Shown in pieces: positions 18,133 to 27,765 of a stretch of DNA of 64,000 bases. Below the pieces are notes generated by a model, which worked only from the letters and a program-made list of their open reading frames with translations, searched no databases and was not told the origin of the DNA. This DNA comes from Moraxellaceae bacterium (GTDB lineage Bacteria > Pseudomonadota > Gammaproteobacteria > Pseudomonadales > Moraxellaceae): positions 164,644 through 228,643 of the forward strand of contig JACKNZ010000007.1 of the NCBI GenBank assembly GCA_024234595.1. Direction: 5' to 3'. The position numbers and the translations under genes were made by a program. Position 1 is the stretch's first letter, and each line of letters begins with the position of its first letter.

Positions 18133-19347
18133 ATGGTTTGGTTTGAATGGCAGCTCGCCACACGCTTTCTTAAAGAAGGTAAGACCCAAACTTTGTTAAT
18201 TGCCAGTGGTATTGCCTTGGGTGTGGCGGTGATTGTGTTTATTACCACGCTAGTGACTGGCTTACAAAGCACTATTATTGAACGTACACTCGGCACACAA
18301 GCACATATTGTATTAACTGAGCCTGACAAACAATTATTGGCCAGCGTTAAAGGCGAGCAAGTTTTTCGACAAACCCAACCCCGCCCGCAACGCATAGAAC
18401 CTATTCTAAACTGGCAACTGATTGAGCAAAAAATCAAAACTGACCCCAAAATTAAAGCCGTTTCTCCCGTGTTATCTGGTGCAGCCTTTGCCTTACGTGG
18501 CCAAGCTGACAAATCAGTTGCGATATTAGGCATTCAACCCGAAGCCTATAACCGTATCATTCCACTTAAAGACTATCTTAAACAAGGCCAACTACAACTT
18601 AATAGTAACGAGGCGATGATTGGCACTCGTTTAGCCGATGATTTAGGGGTGCGTGTGGGTGACAGCCTAAATTTATTAATCGCCAATAATCGACAAATTT
18701 CGGTGCGAATTACGGGTATTTTTGAATTTGGCATTAAAGATTTAGACAGACGTTGGGTGTATTTGTCGTTACGTTCGGCACAAAATTTACTTGATTTACA
18801 AGGTCAAATTACGGGCATTGATTTACAAGTTTATAGCTTATTTGATGCAGAGAAAATTGCTCAACAATTACAACAACAATACCCGATTAAAGCCGAAAGC
18901 TGGATGAGCAGTAACCAACAATTGATGACTGCCCTACGTTCTCAAACGGCCTCAACCACGCTGATTCGATTTTTTGTGTTAATTTCGGTAGCTTTTGGCA
19001 TTGCCAGTGTCTTGGCGATTGCCGTGGTACAAAAACAAAAAGAAATTGGCATTTTGCGAGCAATGGGTTTAAGTCAACGCTCTGTGCTAGTGGTATTTTT
19101 AATTCAAGGTGGTTTATTAGGTTTTATTGGCTCAATTTTAGGTTCTTTGGCAGGCATGGGCTTGGTTAAAATCTTTACTCTATTCGTTAAAAGTGCGACA
19201 GGCGAACCTTTATTTTTATTAGCACTGACTCCAGAAATTTTTGTGAGTACCATGCTTGTTGCCACTATTACTGGCTTAATTTCTGCGGCAATGCCCGCTC
19301 ATCGAGCCGCTAAATTAGACCCTGTACAGGCGATTCGTTATGGCTAA
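18133..19347 (+). CDS. ABC exporter permease (MacB/FtsX/DevC type)
   Basis: The 404-residue permease has one N-terminal transmembrane segment (about 18-38), a large periplasmic domain (about 40-275, including a MacB_PCD-like part), and three C-terminal segments (about 278-300, 320-345, 360-385), the hallmark of the type VII mechanotransmission ABC family. VQKQKEIGILRAMGLSQRSV after the second segment is the usual cytoplasmic coupling loop, and the end AAKLDPVQAIRYG is typical of the family. Unlike MacB the ATPase is separate. The stop overlaps the ATPase start by 8 nt. LolC/E are more distant relatives, but the adjacent adaptor argues for a tripartite exporter. Confidence 0.85.
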   Translation: MVWFEWQLATRFLKEGKTQTLLIASGIALGVAVIVFITTLVTGLQSTIIERTLGTQAHIVLTEPDKQLLASVKGEQVFRQTQPRPQRIEPILNWQLIEQKIKTDPKIKAVSPVLSGAAFALRGQADKSVAILGIQPEAYNRIIPLKDYLKQGQLQLNSNEAMIGTRLADDLGVRVGDSLNLLIANNRQISVRITGIFEFGIKDLDRRWVYLSLRSAQNLLDLQGQITGIDLQVYSLFDAEKIAQQLQQQYPIKAESWMSSNQQLMTALRSQTASTTLIRFFVLISVAFGIASVLAIAVVQKQKEIGILRAMGLSQRSVLVVFLIQGGLLGFIGSILGSLAGMGLVKIFTLFVKSATGEPLFLLALTPEIFVSTMLVATITGLISAAMPAHRAAKLDPVQAIRYG

Positions 19348-20038
19348 CTCGGTTTTGGTGCTAGAAAAACTTAATCGTATTTATGGTGAAGGTGAAGCGC
19401 AAAATCACGTTTTAAAAGATATTTCTTTTAGTTTACAACAAGGTGAATTTACCGCCTTAATTGGTCAATCAGGCTCAGGAAAATCGACTTTGCTGAATTT
19501 AATTGGTTTATTAGAGCAGCCTAGCTCTGGAGAGCTGTATTTAACAGGTCAACAAATTAGCCAGCTTCATGAACAAGAACGTACTCGCCTGCGTAATCAT
19601 GCTTTAGGTTTTGTATTTCAATTTCATCACTTATTGTCGGCATTTACCGCCATTGAAAACGTAATGATGCCGATGAAAATTCGTGGTATTGCCAATAAAC
19701 AACTGAAAGCACGCGCCCAAGAGTTATTGGCCAAAGTCGGATTAGAAAAATACGCACACCGCTACCCCACACAATTATCAGGTGGACAACAACAGCGTGT
19801 GGCAATTGTCAGAGCCTTAATGGCTCAACCAGCCTTAGTCTTGGCCGATGAACCAACAGGTAACTTAGATTCACAAACAGCGGATAGTATTTTTAGTTTG
19901 TTAAGGCAAATCAATCAAGAAGACGGTACAGCCTTCTTGATTGTCACCCATGATGTTAATTTAGCAAACCGCTGTGATCGACAACTGGTGTTGAAGGATG
20001 GGATTTTAGAGCGTGATACTCGGGTAAAAAAGGAATAA
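19340..20038 (+). CDS. ABC exporter ATP-binding protein (DevA/LolD/MacB type)
   Basis: This is a 232-residue ABC ATPase with Walker A GQSGSGKST, Q-loop FQFHHLLSAFTAIENV, signature LSGGQQQR, Walker B VLADEPTGNLD and the H-loop VTHD, all intact. It drives the permease at 18133-19347. Its 3' end overlaps, tail to tail, 83 bases of the gene on the opposite strand (19956-20681). That overlap covers the last ~27 codons of both proteins and is unusually long. The C-terminus (RVKKE) follows the last strand normally, so this frame looks genuine. Confidence 0.9.
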   Translation: MANSVLVLEKLNRIYGEGEAQNHVLKDISFSLQQGEFTALIGQSGSGKSTLLNLIGLLEQPSSGELYLTGQQISQLHEQERTRLRNHALGFVFQFHHLLSAFTAIENVMMPMKIRGIANKQLKARAQELLAKVGLEKYAHRYPTQLSGGQQQRVAIVRALMAQPALVLADEPTGNLDSQTADSIFSLLRQINQEDGTAFLIVTHDVNLANRCDRQLVLKDGILERDTRVKKE

Positions 20039-20681
20039 CTGGCACATCATTGAGTAATATGCCTGCCCCTTGTGCATGACAAGGCTGTGCCAAACGGTCA
20101 TAAAAAATGCCACCTGTTAATAACAACACTTGAATAGCCACTAAACGCCGACATAAGCTTTCAACCTGAGCGTCTTGCTCAATATATTGCACTGCATGTA
20201 ATGCCGCAAAACCTAATGACTCCAACAAATGTATAGTCATGGCATAATGACAAGCGGTTTGTTGCTCATAGTCATGAAGCTGTTGCAACACTTGGGCTGT
20301 TAAATCGGCAACTTGCTGATAGTTACCTTGTTTTAAGGCAGGCTTTGCCTGTTTTTGCAGTTGTTTTAACCACATCAACACTTGTTTACGCTGTGCAGCG
20401 GTTGCTATGCCTTGGTAAATTGGTGCCGTTTCAACAGGTTTAATGTCTGCCATCGACACAAAATCAGCCTCAACCACAGCAATACCACGCTCATTAAACG
20501 GACGTGCGCTTTTATCAAAATAACGCGCTAAAGCCAATGTCATACGTTCAGACCAAATTAACAACCAACTCAACCACTTGGATTTTCCTTGTGTCTGTTG
20601 CCGATAATATGCTTGACGTTCACTGTTTATCGCTATTGCTTCTATTAAATGAAGCTCAAAATGGCCTACTTGTTTAGTCAT
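19956..20681 (-). CDS. Unrecognised protein coupled to the MMPL exporter gene
   Basis: I do not recognise this family. ATG 20681 was chosen because AGAGGTG lies seven bases upstream; a longer frame starts at 20738 inside the exporter gene. The 241-residue product is mostly helical, rich in Gln and Ala, with no signal peptide and no clear membrane span. Cysteines and histidines occur near its C-terminal half (TACHYAMTIHLLES, AQPCHAQGAG). Its start overlaps the exporter stop by 8 nt, so the two are probably co-translated and may work together. The last ~27 codons are antisense to the ABC ATPase gene, so the true C-terminus could be altered by a mutation that removed an earlier stop. Confidence 0.6.
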   Translation of the reverse strand: MTKQVGHFELHLIEAIAINSERQAYYRQQTQGKSKWLSWLLIWSERMTLALARYFDKSARPFNERGIAVVEADFVSMADIKPVETAPIYQGIATAAQRKQVLMWLKQLQKQAKPALKQGNYQQVADLTAQVLQQLHDYEQQTACHYAMTIHLLESLGFAALHAVQYIEQDAQVESLCRRLVAIQVLLLTGGIFYDRLAQPCHAQGAGILLNDVPVIPFLPEYHALKSHPSTPVVDHSGLLN

Positions 20682-22968
20682 GGTGCACCTCTGCTTTATC
20701 ACGCCATACCAACCATGCGGGCAACGCACATAAATCAATAATAATCGCCAAAAACATACACACAGCCGTTAAAAAGCCCATATTGGCATTAGCACTGTAA
20801 TGAGAAAACGCCAAAATACCAAAGCCGCCAATTAGAGCCACGGTGGTGGTAATCATTGCTAAACCTGAGCTGATAAAAACCTCACGAATGGCATCAACCG
20901 TTGCCATGCCTGCTTGTTTAAATTTTTGATAATGGGTCATAAAATGAATGGTGTCGTCAACCACAATGCCAAACGATAATGTGCCAACGGCGGCCACGCC
21001 AATATCAATTCGACCGTTAATAAAGCCCCATAGACCTAAGGCTACCGCCACTGGCAAGGCATTAGTAAAAATACTAATTAGCCCAAAACGTGGCGATTTA
21101 AGCGCAATAGCTAACATCAGTGCAACAATGGCCATACACAAAAATGTACCGTAAACCATTGATGGAATATTGGTCATGGCCATATTAGAGAATATTAAAT
21201 CCAAGCCTACACCTTTGGTTTTCATCTCTGCTGGCGCATTGTTAGCTAACCAATCTTCAGCCCCCTTGTTTAAGGCTAATAAGGCTTTTGAATCGGTTTC
21301 GGAAACAATCACGGTTAACATGGTTTTGCGTTTATCCATGCTCACCATATTGGTCAATTCTTGCCCTTCGGATAAAGACATTTCATGAACTAAAGCATAT
21401 TGCGCAGCTAACTCAACGCTATCTGGCAAGGCATAGGCTTGGCTGTCGTTATTGTGCATGGCACGATTAAGACGCTTCATGACATCAGTATAGGTATAAA
21501 CATTAGACACGCCTTGTTGTTGTCTAAACCATGTGGCAAAGGCATCTACTTTTTGCAAATAAGCTGGCTCGTAAATACCGTTTTCTTTGCCCGAGTCGAG
21601 GGTATATAACAAACGATGAATACCACCCAATTCTTCATTTAATTTGGTGTTAGAACGCTTAAACTCAAACGTATCATCTAGGTAAGTGGTAAACATTTCG
21701 TTAAGTTCGTTACGCGGCATACCTAGCGCAATAATGGTAATTGAGGCTATCGCCATCACTGCTAAAATTTGCTTTGGATATTTAATGACCCAATTCGCCC
21801 AAGCGGTCATAAATTGCTTAGCCCCAGTTTGCGGTTTGCCTGCTTTAATCGGCAATACCATCACCAAGGCAGGTAACAAGGCATACACGACAAACCAAGC
21901 GACACCAATGCCGAACACCACTAAATTCCCTAATTCACGATAGGTTGGCGATTCGTGAAAGTTAAGCGAAGCAAAACCAACGGCGGTGGTAATACTGGTT
22001 AAAAATACCGCTTTTCGACTTTCGGTGAGTGCAGTCAACATTGCCTCTTTTTTGCTTAAACCTTCACGATAATGCAATAAAAAACCAGTTAATACATGCA
22101 CACAATCGGCAATGGCAATGGTCATAATCATCGTTGGTGCAAACATATTGACCGCTGTAATTGCACCATCAAACCAACATTTAATGCCCATTACTAACAT
22201 ACTGACCACACTCACCAAACTCAGTGTGATGACGGTTGCCCAAAAGCTGCGTAACAGTAACGTAAGGGAAGCAATCATTAAGCCATAACCGATGGGTAGC
22301 AATAAGGCCATATCTTTAATCATGGCATCGGTAAAGGACATAGATGCCTCAACTGTGCCTGTAACATGAAAATCGACTTGTGGATATTTGGGCGCAACTT
22401 GGTCAACAATGTGATGCACATGGTCAGAAATTTGTTTGATTTCACCAACAGGATTTTCGGGTAATTGAAAGGTCATTAACACAATCGAACTACGGCCATT
22501 ATTCGACACCAAATAACCTTTTAGCTCGGGGCTATTGAGAACTGCTTGTTTACCTTTGGCTAATTGTTCATCAGTCTTGCTACTAGGATTGTCTAAAACA
22601 GCTTCAACAACAATATTGTCGTTATCACTTTCGACACTGTTAAAATTAGTTAAAGAATCAACACGACTGGCATAAGGACTTTGCCAGCCCAAATCGGTTA
22701 ATTCATCAATCGCTTGCAAGGCTTGGCGATTAAAAATATTGCCATCTTTGGCAACGACTAACACCACCATATTATCATTTTTAGAGAAGGTATCTTCTTG
22801 CTCATTCATCGCCACCAATAGTGGATTATCGGCATCAAAATTGATTTTAAACGAGGTGCTAAGCCACGCATTTTTAAATCCAATACAGGCCAGCATCAGC
22901 ACCAAAGACATGATGACCAATGCAGTTTTAGGACTATTGATTACCCAACGATTAAAACGAGAATTCAT
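20674..22968 (-). CDS. RND superfamily exporter, MMPL type (HpnN-like)
   Basis: The 764-residue protein has two repeats, each with one transmembrane segment, a large periplasmic loop and a five-segment bundle, as in the MMPL/sterol-sensing branch of RND transporters. Segment clusters lie at about residues 15-35, 215-395, 400-425 and 605-755. The acidic pairs in TIAIADCVHVLTGF and FGIVVDDTIHFMTHY are the proton-relay regions. ATG 22968 was preferred to 23025 because AGGTAA precedes it and the first membrane segment then follows at normal distance. Known relatives move hopanoids, carotenoid-like or other lipids between membranes. No adaptor is nearby; the coupled downstream gene is its only partner in view. 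Confidence 0.85.
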   Translation of the reverse strand: MNSRFNRWVINSPKTALVIMSLVLMLACIGFKNAWLSTSFKINFDADNPLLVAMNEQEDTFSKNDNMVVLVVAKDGNIFNRQALQAIDELTDLGWQSPYASRVDSLTNFNSVESDNDNIVVEAVLDNPSSKTDEQLAKGKQAVLNSPELKGYLVSNNGRSSIVLMTFQLPENPVGEIKQISDHVHHIVDQVAPKYPQVDFHVTGTVEASMSFTDAMIKDMALLLPIGYGLMIASLTLLLRSFWATVITLSLVSVVSMLVMGIKCWFDGAITAVNMFAPTMIMTIAIADCVHVLTGFLLHYREGLSKKEAMLTALTESRKAVFLTSITTAVGFASLNFHESPTYRELGNLVVFGIGVAWFVVYALLPALVMVLPIKAGKPQTGAKQFMTAWANWVIKYPKQILAVMAIASITIIALGMPRNELNEMFTTYLDDTFEFKRSNTKLNEELGGIHRLLYTLDSGKENGIYEPAYLQKVDAFATWFRQQQGVSNVYTYTDVMKRLNRAMHNNDSQAYALPDSVELAAQYALVHEMSLSEGQELTNMVSMDKRKTMLTVIVSETDSKALLALNKGAEDWLANNAPAEMKTKGVGLDLIFSNMAMTNIPSMVYGTFLCMAIVALMLAIALKSPRFGLISIFTNALPVAVALGLWGFINGRIDIGVAAVGTLSFGIVVDDTIHFMTHYQKFKQAGMATVDAIREVFISSGLAMITTTVALIGGFGILAFSHYSANANMGFLTAVCMFLAIIIDLCALPAWLVWRDKAEVHHD

Positions 22969-23203
22969 TTTGTTACCTAATTCATCACGCATCTGCCGAT
23001 GCAAAAAAGTCATTTTTAATTGCAAGCGAGAATACTGGATTTTTAAAATACTCTATATAGCCAGCTGAAAACTAGGCAGCCAAAGTCAAATAATTGTCGT
23101 TAATCTCCAAAAAACTGCCTGTTTAACTTGGGTGCTTAATTGATGTAATTAGGCTAAAATGCCCCACTCCCTCTTTATCTCTGTTAAGCAAGAGCAATTG
23201 CTA

Positions 23204-24160
23204 ATGAGCGAAATCGTCAAAGTCGTGACTGGCGAAAAACTACGCGGTGCCGAAAAAGTCGCCCGTATTCCAGTTAAAGTAATTCCTACCGACACCTTAC
23301 CGCGTAAACCAGACTGGATTCGGGTGCGTATTTCTAACCCTAGCGAAGTGCAACGGATTAAAGGCTTATTACGCGAGCAAAAATTACATACGGTGTGTGA
23401 AGAAGCGGCTTGTCCTAATCTGCCTGAATGTTTTGGTGGTGGCACGGCAACTTTTATGATTATGGGTGATATTTGTACCCGCCGTTGCCCGTTTTGTGAT
23501 GTGGCACATGGCCGCCCCAATGCCTTAGATGCAGACGAGCCACGCCATTTAGCCGAAACCGTGGCTAACTTAAAATTAAAGTATGTGGTAGTGACTTCGG
23601 TTGACCGCGACGATTTAAAAGACGGTGGCGCACAACATTTTGTCGATTGTATTAGCCAAACACGCTCTTTGAATCCAAATACCAAAATTGAAGTTTTAGT
23701 GCCTGATTTTAGAGGCCGGATGGATATTGCCTTGCGCATTATGCGCGAGTGTCCACCTGATGTGTTTAACCACAACATCGAAACTGTGCCACGTATTTAT
23801 AAAGCGATTCGACCTGGTTCGGATTATCAGCACTCTTTAAATTTGCTTAAACGCTTTAAAGAAGAATGTCCAGAGGTAACCACTAAATGTGGCTTGATGG
23901 TCGGGATTGGCGAAAGCAAAGAAGAAGTGTTAGCGGTATTGGACGATTTACGCGCACATGATGTTGACCTCGTAACCATTGGCCAATATTTGCAACCCTC
24001 TAAAAATCACGCGCCTGTTGACCGTTTTGTTCATCCTGATGAATTTAAAGAATATGCCGATTACGGTAAAAAACTGGGCTTTAGCAACATTTGGAGTGGG
24101 CCAATGGTACGTTCTTCGTATCATGCCGACAGACAGTATGAAGGCAAAGCCTTGAGTTAA
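23204..24160 (+). CDS. lipA: Lipoyl synthase (LipA)
   Basis: LipA is a radical-SAM enzyme that inserts two sulfurs into octanoylated lipoyl domains of 2-oxoacid dehydrogenases and GcvH. The auxiliary cluster cysteines are in CEEAACPNLPEC, and the radical-SAM cluster in CTRRCPFC. The C-terminal SSYHAD carries the conserved serine that ligates the auxiliary cluster. At 318 residues it matches E. coli LipA (321). An in-frame ATG at 23159 would add 15 residues not expected in the family, so ATG 23204 was chosen, though neither start has a strong ribosome site. LipB is not in the window. Confidence 0.95.
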   Translation: MSEIVKVVTGEKLRGAEKVARIPVKVIPTDTLPRKPDWIRVRISNPSEVQRIKGLLREQKLHTVCEEAACPNLPECFGGGTATFMIMGDICTRRCPFCDVAHGRPNALDADEPRHLAETVANLKLKYVVVTSVDRDDLKDGGAQHFVDCISQTRSLNPNTKIEVLVPDFRGRMDIALRIMRECPPDVFNHNIETVPRIYKAIRPGSDYQHSLNLLKRFKEECPEVTTKCGLMVGIGESKEEVLAVLDDLRAHDVDLVTIGQYLQPSKNHAPVDRFVHPDEFKEYADYGKKLGFSNIWSGPMVRSSYHADRQYEGKALS

Positions 24161-24178
24161 TATTTTGTTTGTTTAAAG

Positions 24179-24205
24179 CTCTCTCATCTAAGAGAGAGTT
24201 TTATT
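24179..24205 (+). terminator. Rho-independent terminator of lipA
   Basis: CTCTCTC (24179-24185) and GAGAGAG (24192-24198) form a 7-bp stem with a 6-nt loop, directly followed by TTTTATT. It lies 18 bases after the lipA stop and before the convergent sixA stop. Confidence 0.8.
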
Positions 24206-24666
24206 CAAGTGACTGGCACAAAACGATTCGCTATTTTACCCATACCCAATGCAAACATCGGTAGCTCTATGACTTGTGCTTCTGCCACATCAAAGGCATA
24301 AGCAGACTCGCCCGTTAACAAGGCTGCTAATCGCGCCACAATTGGCATATGACAAACAATCGCAATGGTTGCAGAAGCAGGCAGGTTAAGCTCATCAAAC
24401 CATTCAAAAGCAGCCTGTGCCGAATCGTCAGGCATAATACAATCACAAGTCGTTATAGGTACATCAAATATTTGCGCCACATAGGCCGCGGTTTGTTGCG
24501 CGCGTATATATGGACTAACAAATAAAGCATCCACTTGATAACCCTGATTGGCTAACCAAGCGGCGGTTTTTTGAGCTTGTTGCTCGCCTACAGCAGTTAG
24601 CGTTCTATTTGCATCGCTTGTACTTTGCGCTTGTGCCTGACCATGACGTATTACAATCACATTCAT
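24205..24666 (-). CDS. sixA: Phosphohistidine phosphatase (SixA family)
   Basis: This is a 153-residue histidine phosphatase of the SixA type. VIRHGQA at the N-terminus holds the catalytic RHG, and IVCHMP supplies the second histidine. SixA dephosphorylates phosphohistidine in relay proteins such as ArcB or the nitrogen phosphotransferase NPr in E. coli. Two starts are possible: GTG 24675, overlapping the gpsA stop as GTGA, and ATG 24666, with GGTGA five bases before it; the latter gives the usual N-terminus. The gene is downstream of gpsA in the same operon, an arrangement seen in related gammaproteobacteria. Confidence 0.85.
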   Translation of the reverse strand: MNVIVIRHGQAQAQSTSDANRTLTAVGEQQAQKTAAWLANQGYQVDALFVSPYIRAQQTAAYVAQIFDVPITTCDCIMPDDSAQAAFEWFDELNLPASATIAIVCHMPIVARLAALLTGESAYAFDVAEAQVIELPMFALGMGKIANRFVPVT

Positions 24667-24671
24667 GTTAA

Positions 24672-25703
24672 TCACCGATTAGGTAAAACAAATTCGACAT
24701 CGCTACGTTGACCACTATTCATCATATTGGCAGCAACTTGATGAATTGGAATATCATTGTAAATAATATCGTATAAACCCGATACTATGGGCATATAGAC
24801 ACCCAATTTATCGGCTTGCTGTTTGACTTGCTGAATGGTGTTAATACCTTCGGCTGTTTGTTCCAAGTCTGCAATAATATCAGCCAATTTTTTACCTGAG
24901 CCAAAAGCAAAACCCACTTGATAGTTGCGACTCAAAGGTGAACTGCAAGTAGCAAACAAGTCTCCTACACCTGCTAAACCTAAAAATGTGAGCGGATTCG
25001 CCCCTAATTGCACCGCAAAACGGCTCATTTCGGCTAAGGCACGAGTCAACAACATACTACGGGTGTTTTCACCCACTTGCTGCGCTTGAGCAATGCCTGT
25101 GGCAATGGCATAAATATTTTTAAGTGCACCACTTAACTCAACACCATAAATATCAGTATTAGCAAACACTCTAAAGTGTGCGCAAGCTAACACTTCATGA
25201 ACAAAACTTCTTAATTCAGGGTCAAGGCTAGCAATTACCGTTCCAGCAGGCATTTTGGCAGCAATTTCTTTAGCCAAATTGGGACCACTTAATACCCCTA
25301 ATCGCGCATCAGGCACTTCTTCTCGGATAATTTGACTCATTAAAGAGAATGTTCCAGCTTCGATGCCTTTAGTCATACTTACCAGCATTTGCTTGGGTTT
25401 AAAGTACAATTTTGCGGCTTGTATCACTTGCCTAAACGCTTTACTGGGGATGGCGACAAATACCAAATCTGCTTGACTGACTGCCTGTTCTAAATCGGTA
25501 CTAAATTGCAAACGACTATCTAGGTTAAAGCCTTTTAAGTAGCGGGTATTTTGATGGGTAGCCTGCATCTCAGCAACCAACTCGGCATCACGCAACCATT
25601 GTGTCGTCGGATAACCATTACTCGCTGCCAAATTAGCAATGACCGTACCAAAACTGCCACCACCTAATACCGTCACTCGTGCTTGCTGCTCTGTTGTCAT
25701 CAT
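24672..25703 (-). CDS. gpsA: Glycerol-3-phosphate dehydrogenase [NAD(P)+]
   Basis: GpsA reduces dihydroxyacetone phosphate to sn-glycerol 3-phosphate for phospholipid synthesis. The 343 residues show the N-terminal Rossmann motif VLGGGSFGTVIA, the conserved SGPNLAKEI block, the catalytic lysine region GVELSGALKNIYAIATGIA and the GLAGVGDLFATCSSPLSRN motif near residue 255. Length is normal. Two adjacent ATG codons (25703 and 25700) follow AGGT; either may be used. It overlaps or abuts sixA downstream, and a terminator separates it from htpG upstream. Confidence 0.95.
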   Translation of the reverse strand: MMTTEQQARVTVLGGGSFGTVIANLAASNGYPTTQWLRDAELVAEMQATHQNTRYLKGFNLDSRLQFSTDLEQAVSQADLVFVAIPSKAFRQVIQAAKLYFKPKQMLVSMTKGIEAGTFSLMSQIIREEVPDARLGVLSGPNLAKEIAAKMPAGTVIASLDPELRSFVHEVLACAHFRVFANTDIYGVELSGALKNIYAIATGIAQAQQVGENTRSMLLTRALAEMSRFAVQLGANPLTFLGLAGVGDLFATCSSPLSRNYQVGFAFGSGKKLADIIADLEQTAEGINTIQQVKQQADKLGVYMPIVSGLYDIIYNDIPIHQVAANMMNSGQRSDVEFVLPNR

Positions 25704-25765
25704 AAACCTATAAAAGTCTCAATAATTTGCGCCAAGATAACAAACTCTTAATCATTAGGCAAAAT

Positions 25766-25791
25766 AAAGGGCGCAATGCGCCCTTTTATTT
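25766..25791. terminator. Bidirectional rho-independent terminator after htpG
   Basis: AAAGGGCGC (25766-25774) and GCGCCCTTT (25778-25786) form a 9-bp stem with a 3-nt loop flanked by A- and T-rich tracts on both sides. It is oriented correctly to end htpG transcription before gpsA. Confidence 0.85.
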
Positions 25792-25797
25792 TTAAAG

Positions 25798-25836
25798 TCT
25801 CCCCCTGAGAAGGGGGAGATTTAGAGGGGGTTAACG
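25798..25836. repeat. GGGGGAGATTTAGAGGGGG repeat at the htpG end
   Basis: TCTCCCCCT (25798-25806) and AGGGGGAGA (25811-25819) form a perfect 9-bp hairpin, followed by TTTAGAGGGGGTTAAC. A 26-base block beginning at 25810 is identical to one beginning at 54630 downstream of recA. It abuts the htpG stop region, like many repeats in this window. Confidence 0.7.
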
Positions 25837-25843
25837 CCCAAAA

Positions 25844-27742
25844 CTACACCAACTCCATCAACAAGCCATTTAAGCGTTTAACATAAGCGGCTGGGTCGGC
25901 TAAGGCACTGCCCTCGGCCAAAGTCGCTTGGTCTAAAATAATCAAGGCCAAAGACTCAAAACGCTCATCACTCTGGGTATCGGCCAAACGTGCCACTAAG
26001 GGGTGGCTCGGATTCACCTCTAATGTTGGTTTAGACTCAGGTAGTTTTTGACCACTCGCCTCTAAAATTTGGCGCATCGCTGCCCCTAAATCATATTGGC
26101 TACGCACCAAACAAGCTGGCGAATCAGTTAAACGTTGGGTCGCTTTGACCGCTTGCACTTTGTCAGCCAACACTTTTTGCAAACGCTCTACCAAAGGCTG
26201 ACTGGCTTCTTGCAGTTGTTCTTCGGCTTTTTTGTCTTCTTCGCTACTGAGTTTACCTAAATCCAAATCGCCTTTGGCAATATGTTGAAATTGTTTACCC
26301 TCAAATTCGGTTAAATGAGTCATTAACCATTCGTCTAAACGCTCGGTTAATAACAACACTTCTACGCCTTTTTTACGGAACACCTCTAAATGCGGGCTTT
26401 GGCTGGCGGCAGTAAAGTTTTCGGCCGTCAAATAGTAAATCTTTTCTTGGCCTTCTTTCATGCGCGACACATAGTCCGCCAAAGCGACAGACTCTAAGGC
26501 ATCACCTGAATGCGTGGAGGCAAAACGTAACAACTTGAGAATCTTATCTTGATTAGCATGGTCTTCGGCCACGCCCTCTTTTAGCACATTGCCAAATTGT
26601 GACCAACAAACAGCGTAATCTTCTGGCTTGCTTTCGGCCATATTACTCAGCATATCTAAAATACGGCGTGTTAACGCTGATTTCATGCTGTCAATCACTT
26701 TTCCTGACTGTAACAACTCACGCGAGACATTAAGAGGCAGGTCGTTAGAGTCCACAATACCTTTGATAAAACGCAAATACATCGGTAAAAACTGCTCGGC
26801 ATCGTCCATAATAAACACGCGCTGCACATACAGTTTTAAACCGCGTACCCCTTCACGTTGATATAAATCGTGAGGCGCACGTTTAGGAACAAACAATAAA
26901 GAAGTATATTCGAGCTTGCCTTCAACTTTGTTATGGTTCCATGCCAAGGCATTGTCAAAATCATGCGAAATATGCTTGTAAAAGCCTTGATATTCTTCAT
27001 CGGTGATTTCGTTACGCGGACGTGTCCACAAAGCGGCTGCTTTATTAACGGTTTCGTAATCACCTAATTCTTCTTTACCATCATCTGTCCATTTTTGTTC
27101 ACGCATACACACAGGAATGGCAATATGCTCAGCGTATTTGTGAATGATGTTTTTTAAACGATACGCATCGGCAAATTCTTCTTGGGTTGGGCGTAAATGC
27201 AAAATAATGGTTGTGCCACGGTCGGCCTTTTCAATTGCTTCGACACTAAAATCACCTTCGCCTTGCGATTGCCACTTAACCCCTGCACTAGCTTCATCAC
27301 CTGCGCGGCGTGTTAACACCTCAACACGCTGTGCTACCACAAAAGCCGAGTAAAAACCCACCCCAAATTGACCAATCAGCTGTGCATCTTTCTTTTGATC
27401 GCCTGTTAAGTTATTAACAAACTCTGATGTGCCTGAACGCGCAATCGTACCAAGATTTTCAATCACTTCTTGACGATTCATACCAATACCATTATCACGA
27501 ATGGTAATAGTTTTGGCTTCTTTATCAACATCTATCCAAATTTTTAGCTCAGGGTCTGCACTCAACCAATCGGCATGGGTCAAAGCTTCAAAACGCAATT
27601 TATCGGCCGCATCAGAAGCGTTTGAAATCAACTCGCGTAAAAAAATCTCAGGATTGCTATATAGCGAGTGAATCATTAAATGCAATAATTTAGAGACTTC
27701 GGTTTGAAAGCCTAAGGTTTCTTTTTGTGCTTGTTCGCTCAT
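25844..27742 (-). CDS. htpG: Molecular chaperone HtpG (Hsp90)
   Basis: HtpG is the bacterial Hsp90, an ATP-dependent dimeric chaperone. The 632 residues include the GHKL ATPase motifs: ELISNASDAADKLRF (N-box), DNGIGM, GTIARSGT and GQFGVGFYS. They are followed by the middle domain with the catalytic arginine region (NVSRELLQ) and the dimerisation domain. Length matches E. coli HtpG (624). Sigma32 is encoded at 36686-37570 and drives htpG in other gammaproteobacteria, but I could not identify a sigma32 promoter in the 114-bp gap upstream with confidence. Confidence 0.97.
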   Translation of the reverse strand: MSEQAQKETLGFQTEVSKLLHLMIHSLYSNPEIFLRELISNASDAADKLRFEALTHADWLSADPELKIWIDVDKEAKTITIRDNGIGMNRQEVIENLGTIARSGTSEFVNNLTGDQKKDAQLIGQFGVGFYSAFVVAQRVEVLTRRAGDEASAGVKWQSQGEGDFSVEAIEKADRGTTIILHLRPTQEEFADAYRLKNIIHKYAEHIAIPVCMREQKWTDDGKEELGDYETVNKAAALWTRPRNEITDEEYQGFYKHISHDFDNALAWNHNKVEGKLEYTSLLFVPKRAPHDLYQREGVRGLKLYVQRVFIMDDAEQFLPMYLRFIKGIVDSNDLPLNVSRELLQSGKVIDSMKSALTRRILDMLSNMAESKPEDYAVCWSQFGNVLKEGVAEDHANQDKILKLLRFASTHSGDALESVALADYVSRMKEGQEKIYYLTAENFTAASQSPHLEVFRKKGVEVLLLTERLDEWLMTHLTEFEGKQFQHIAKGDLDLGKLSSEEDKKAEEQLQEASQPLVERLQKVLADKVQAVKATQRLTDSPACLVRSQYDLGAAMRQILEASGQKLPESKPTLEVNPSHPLVARLADTQSDERFESLALIILDQATLAEGSALADPAAYVKRLNGLLMELV

Positions 27743-27765
27743 GTTAAAGACTCCATGATAAAAAA

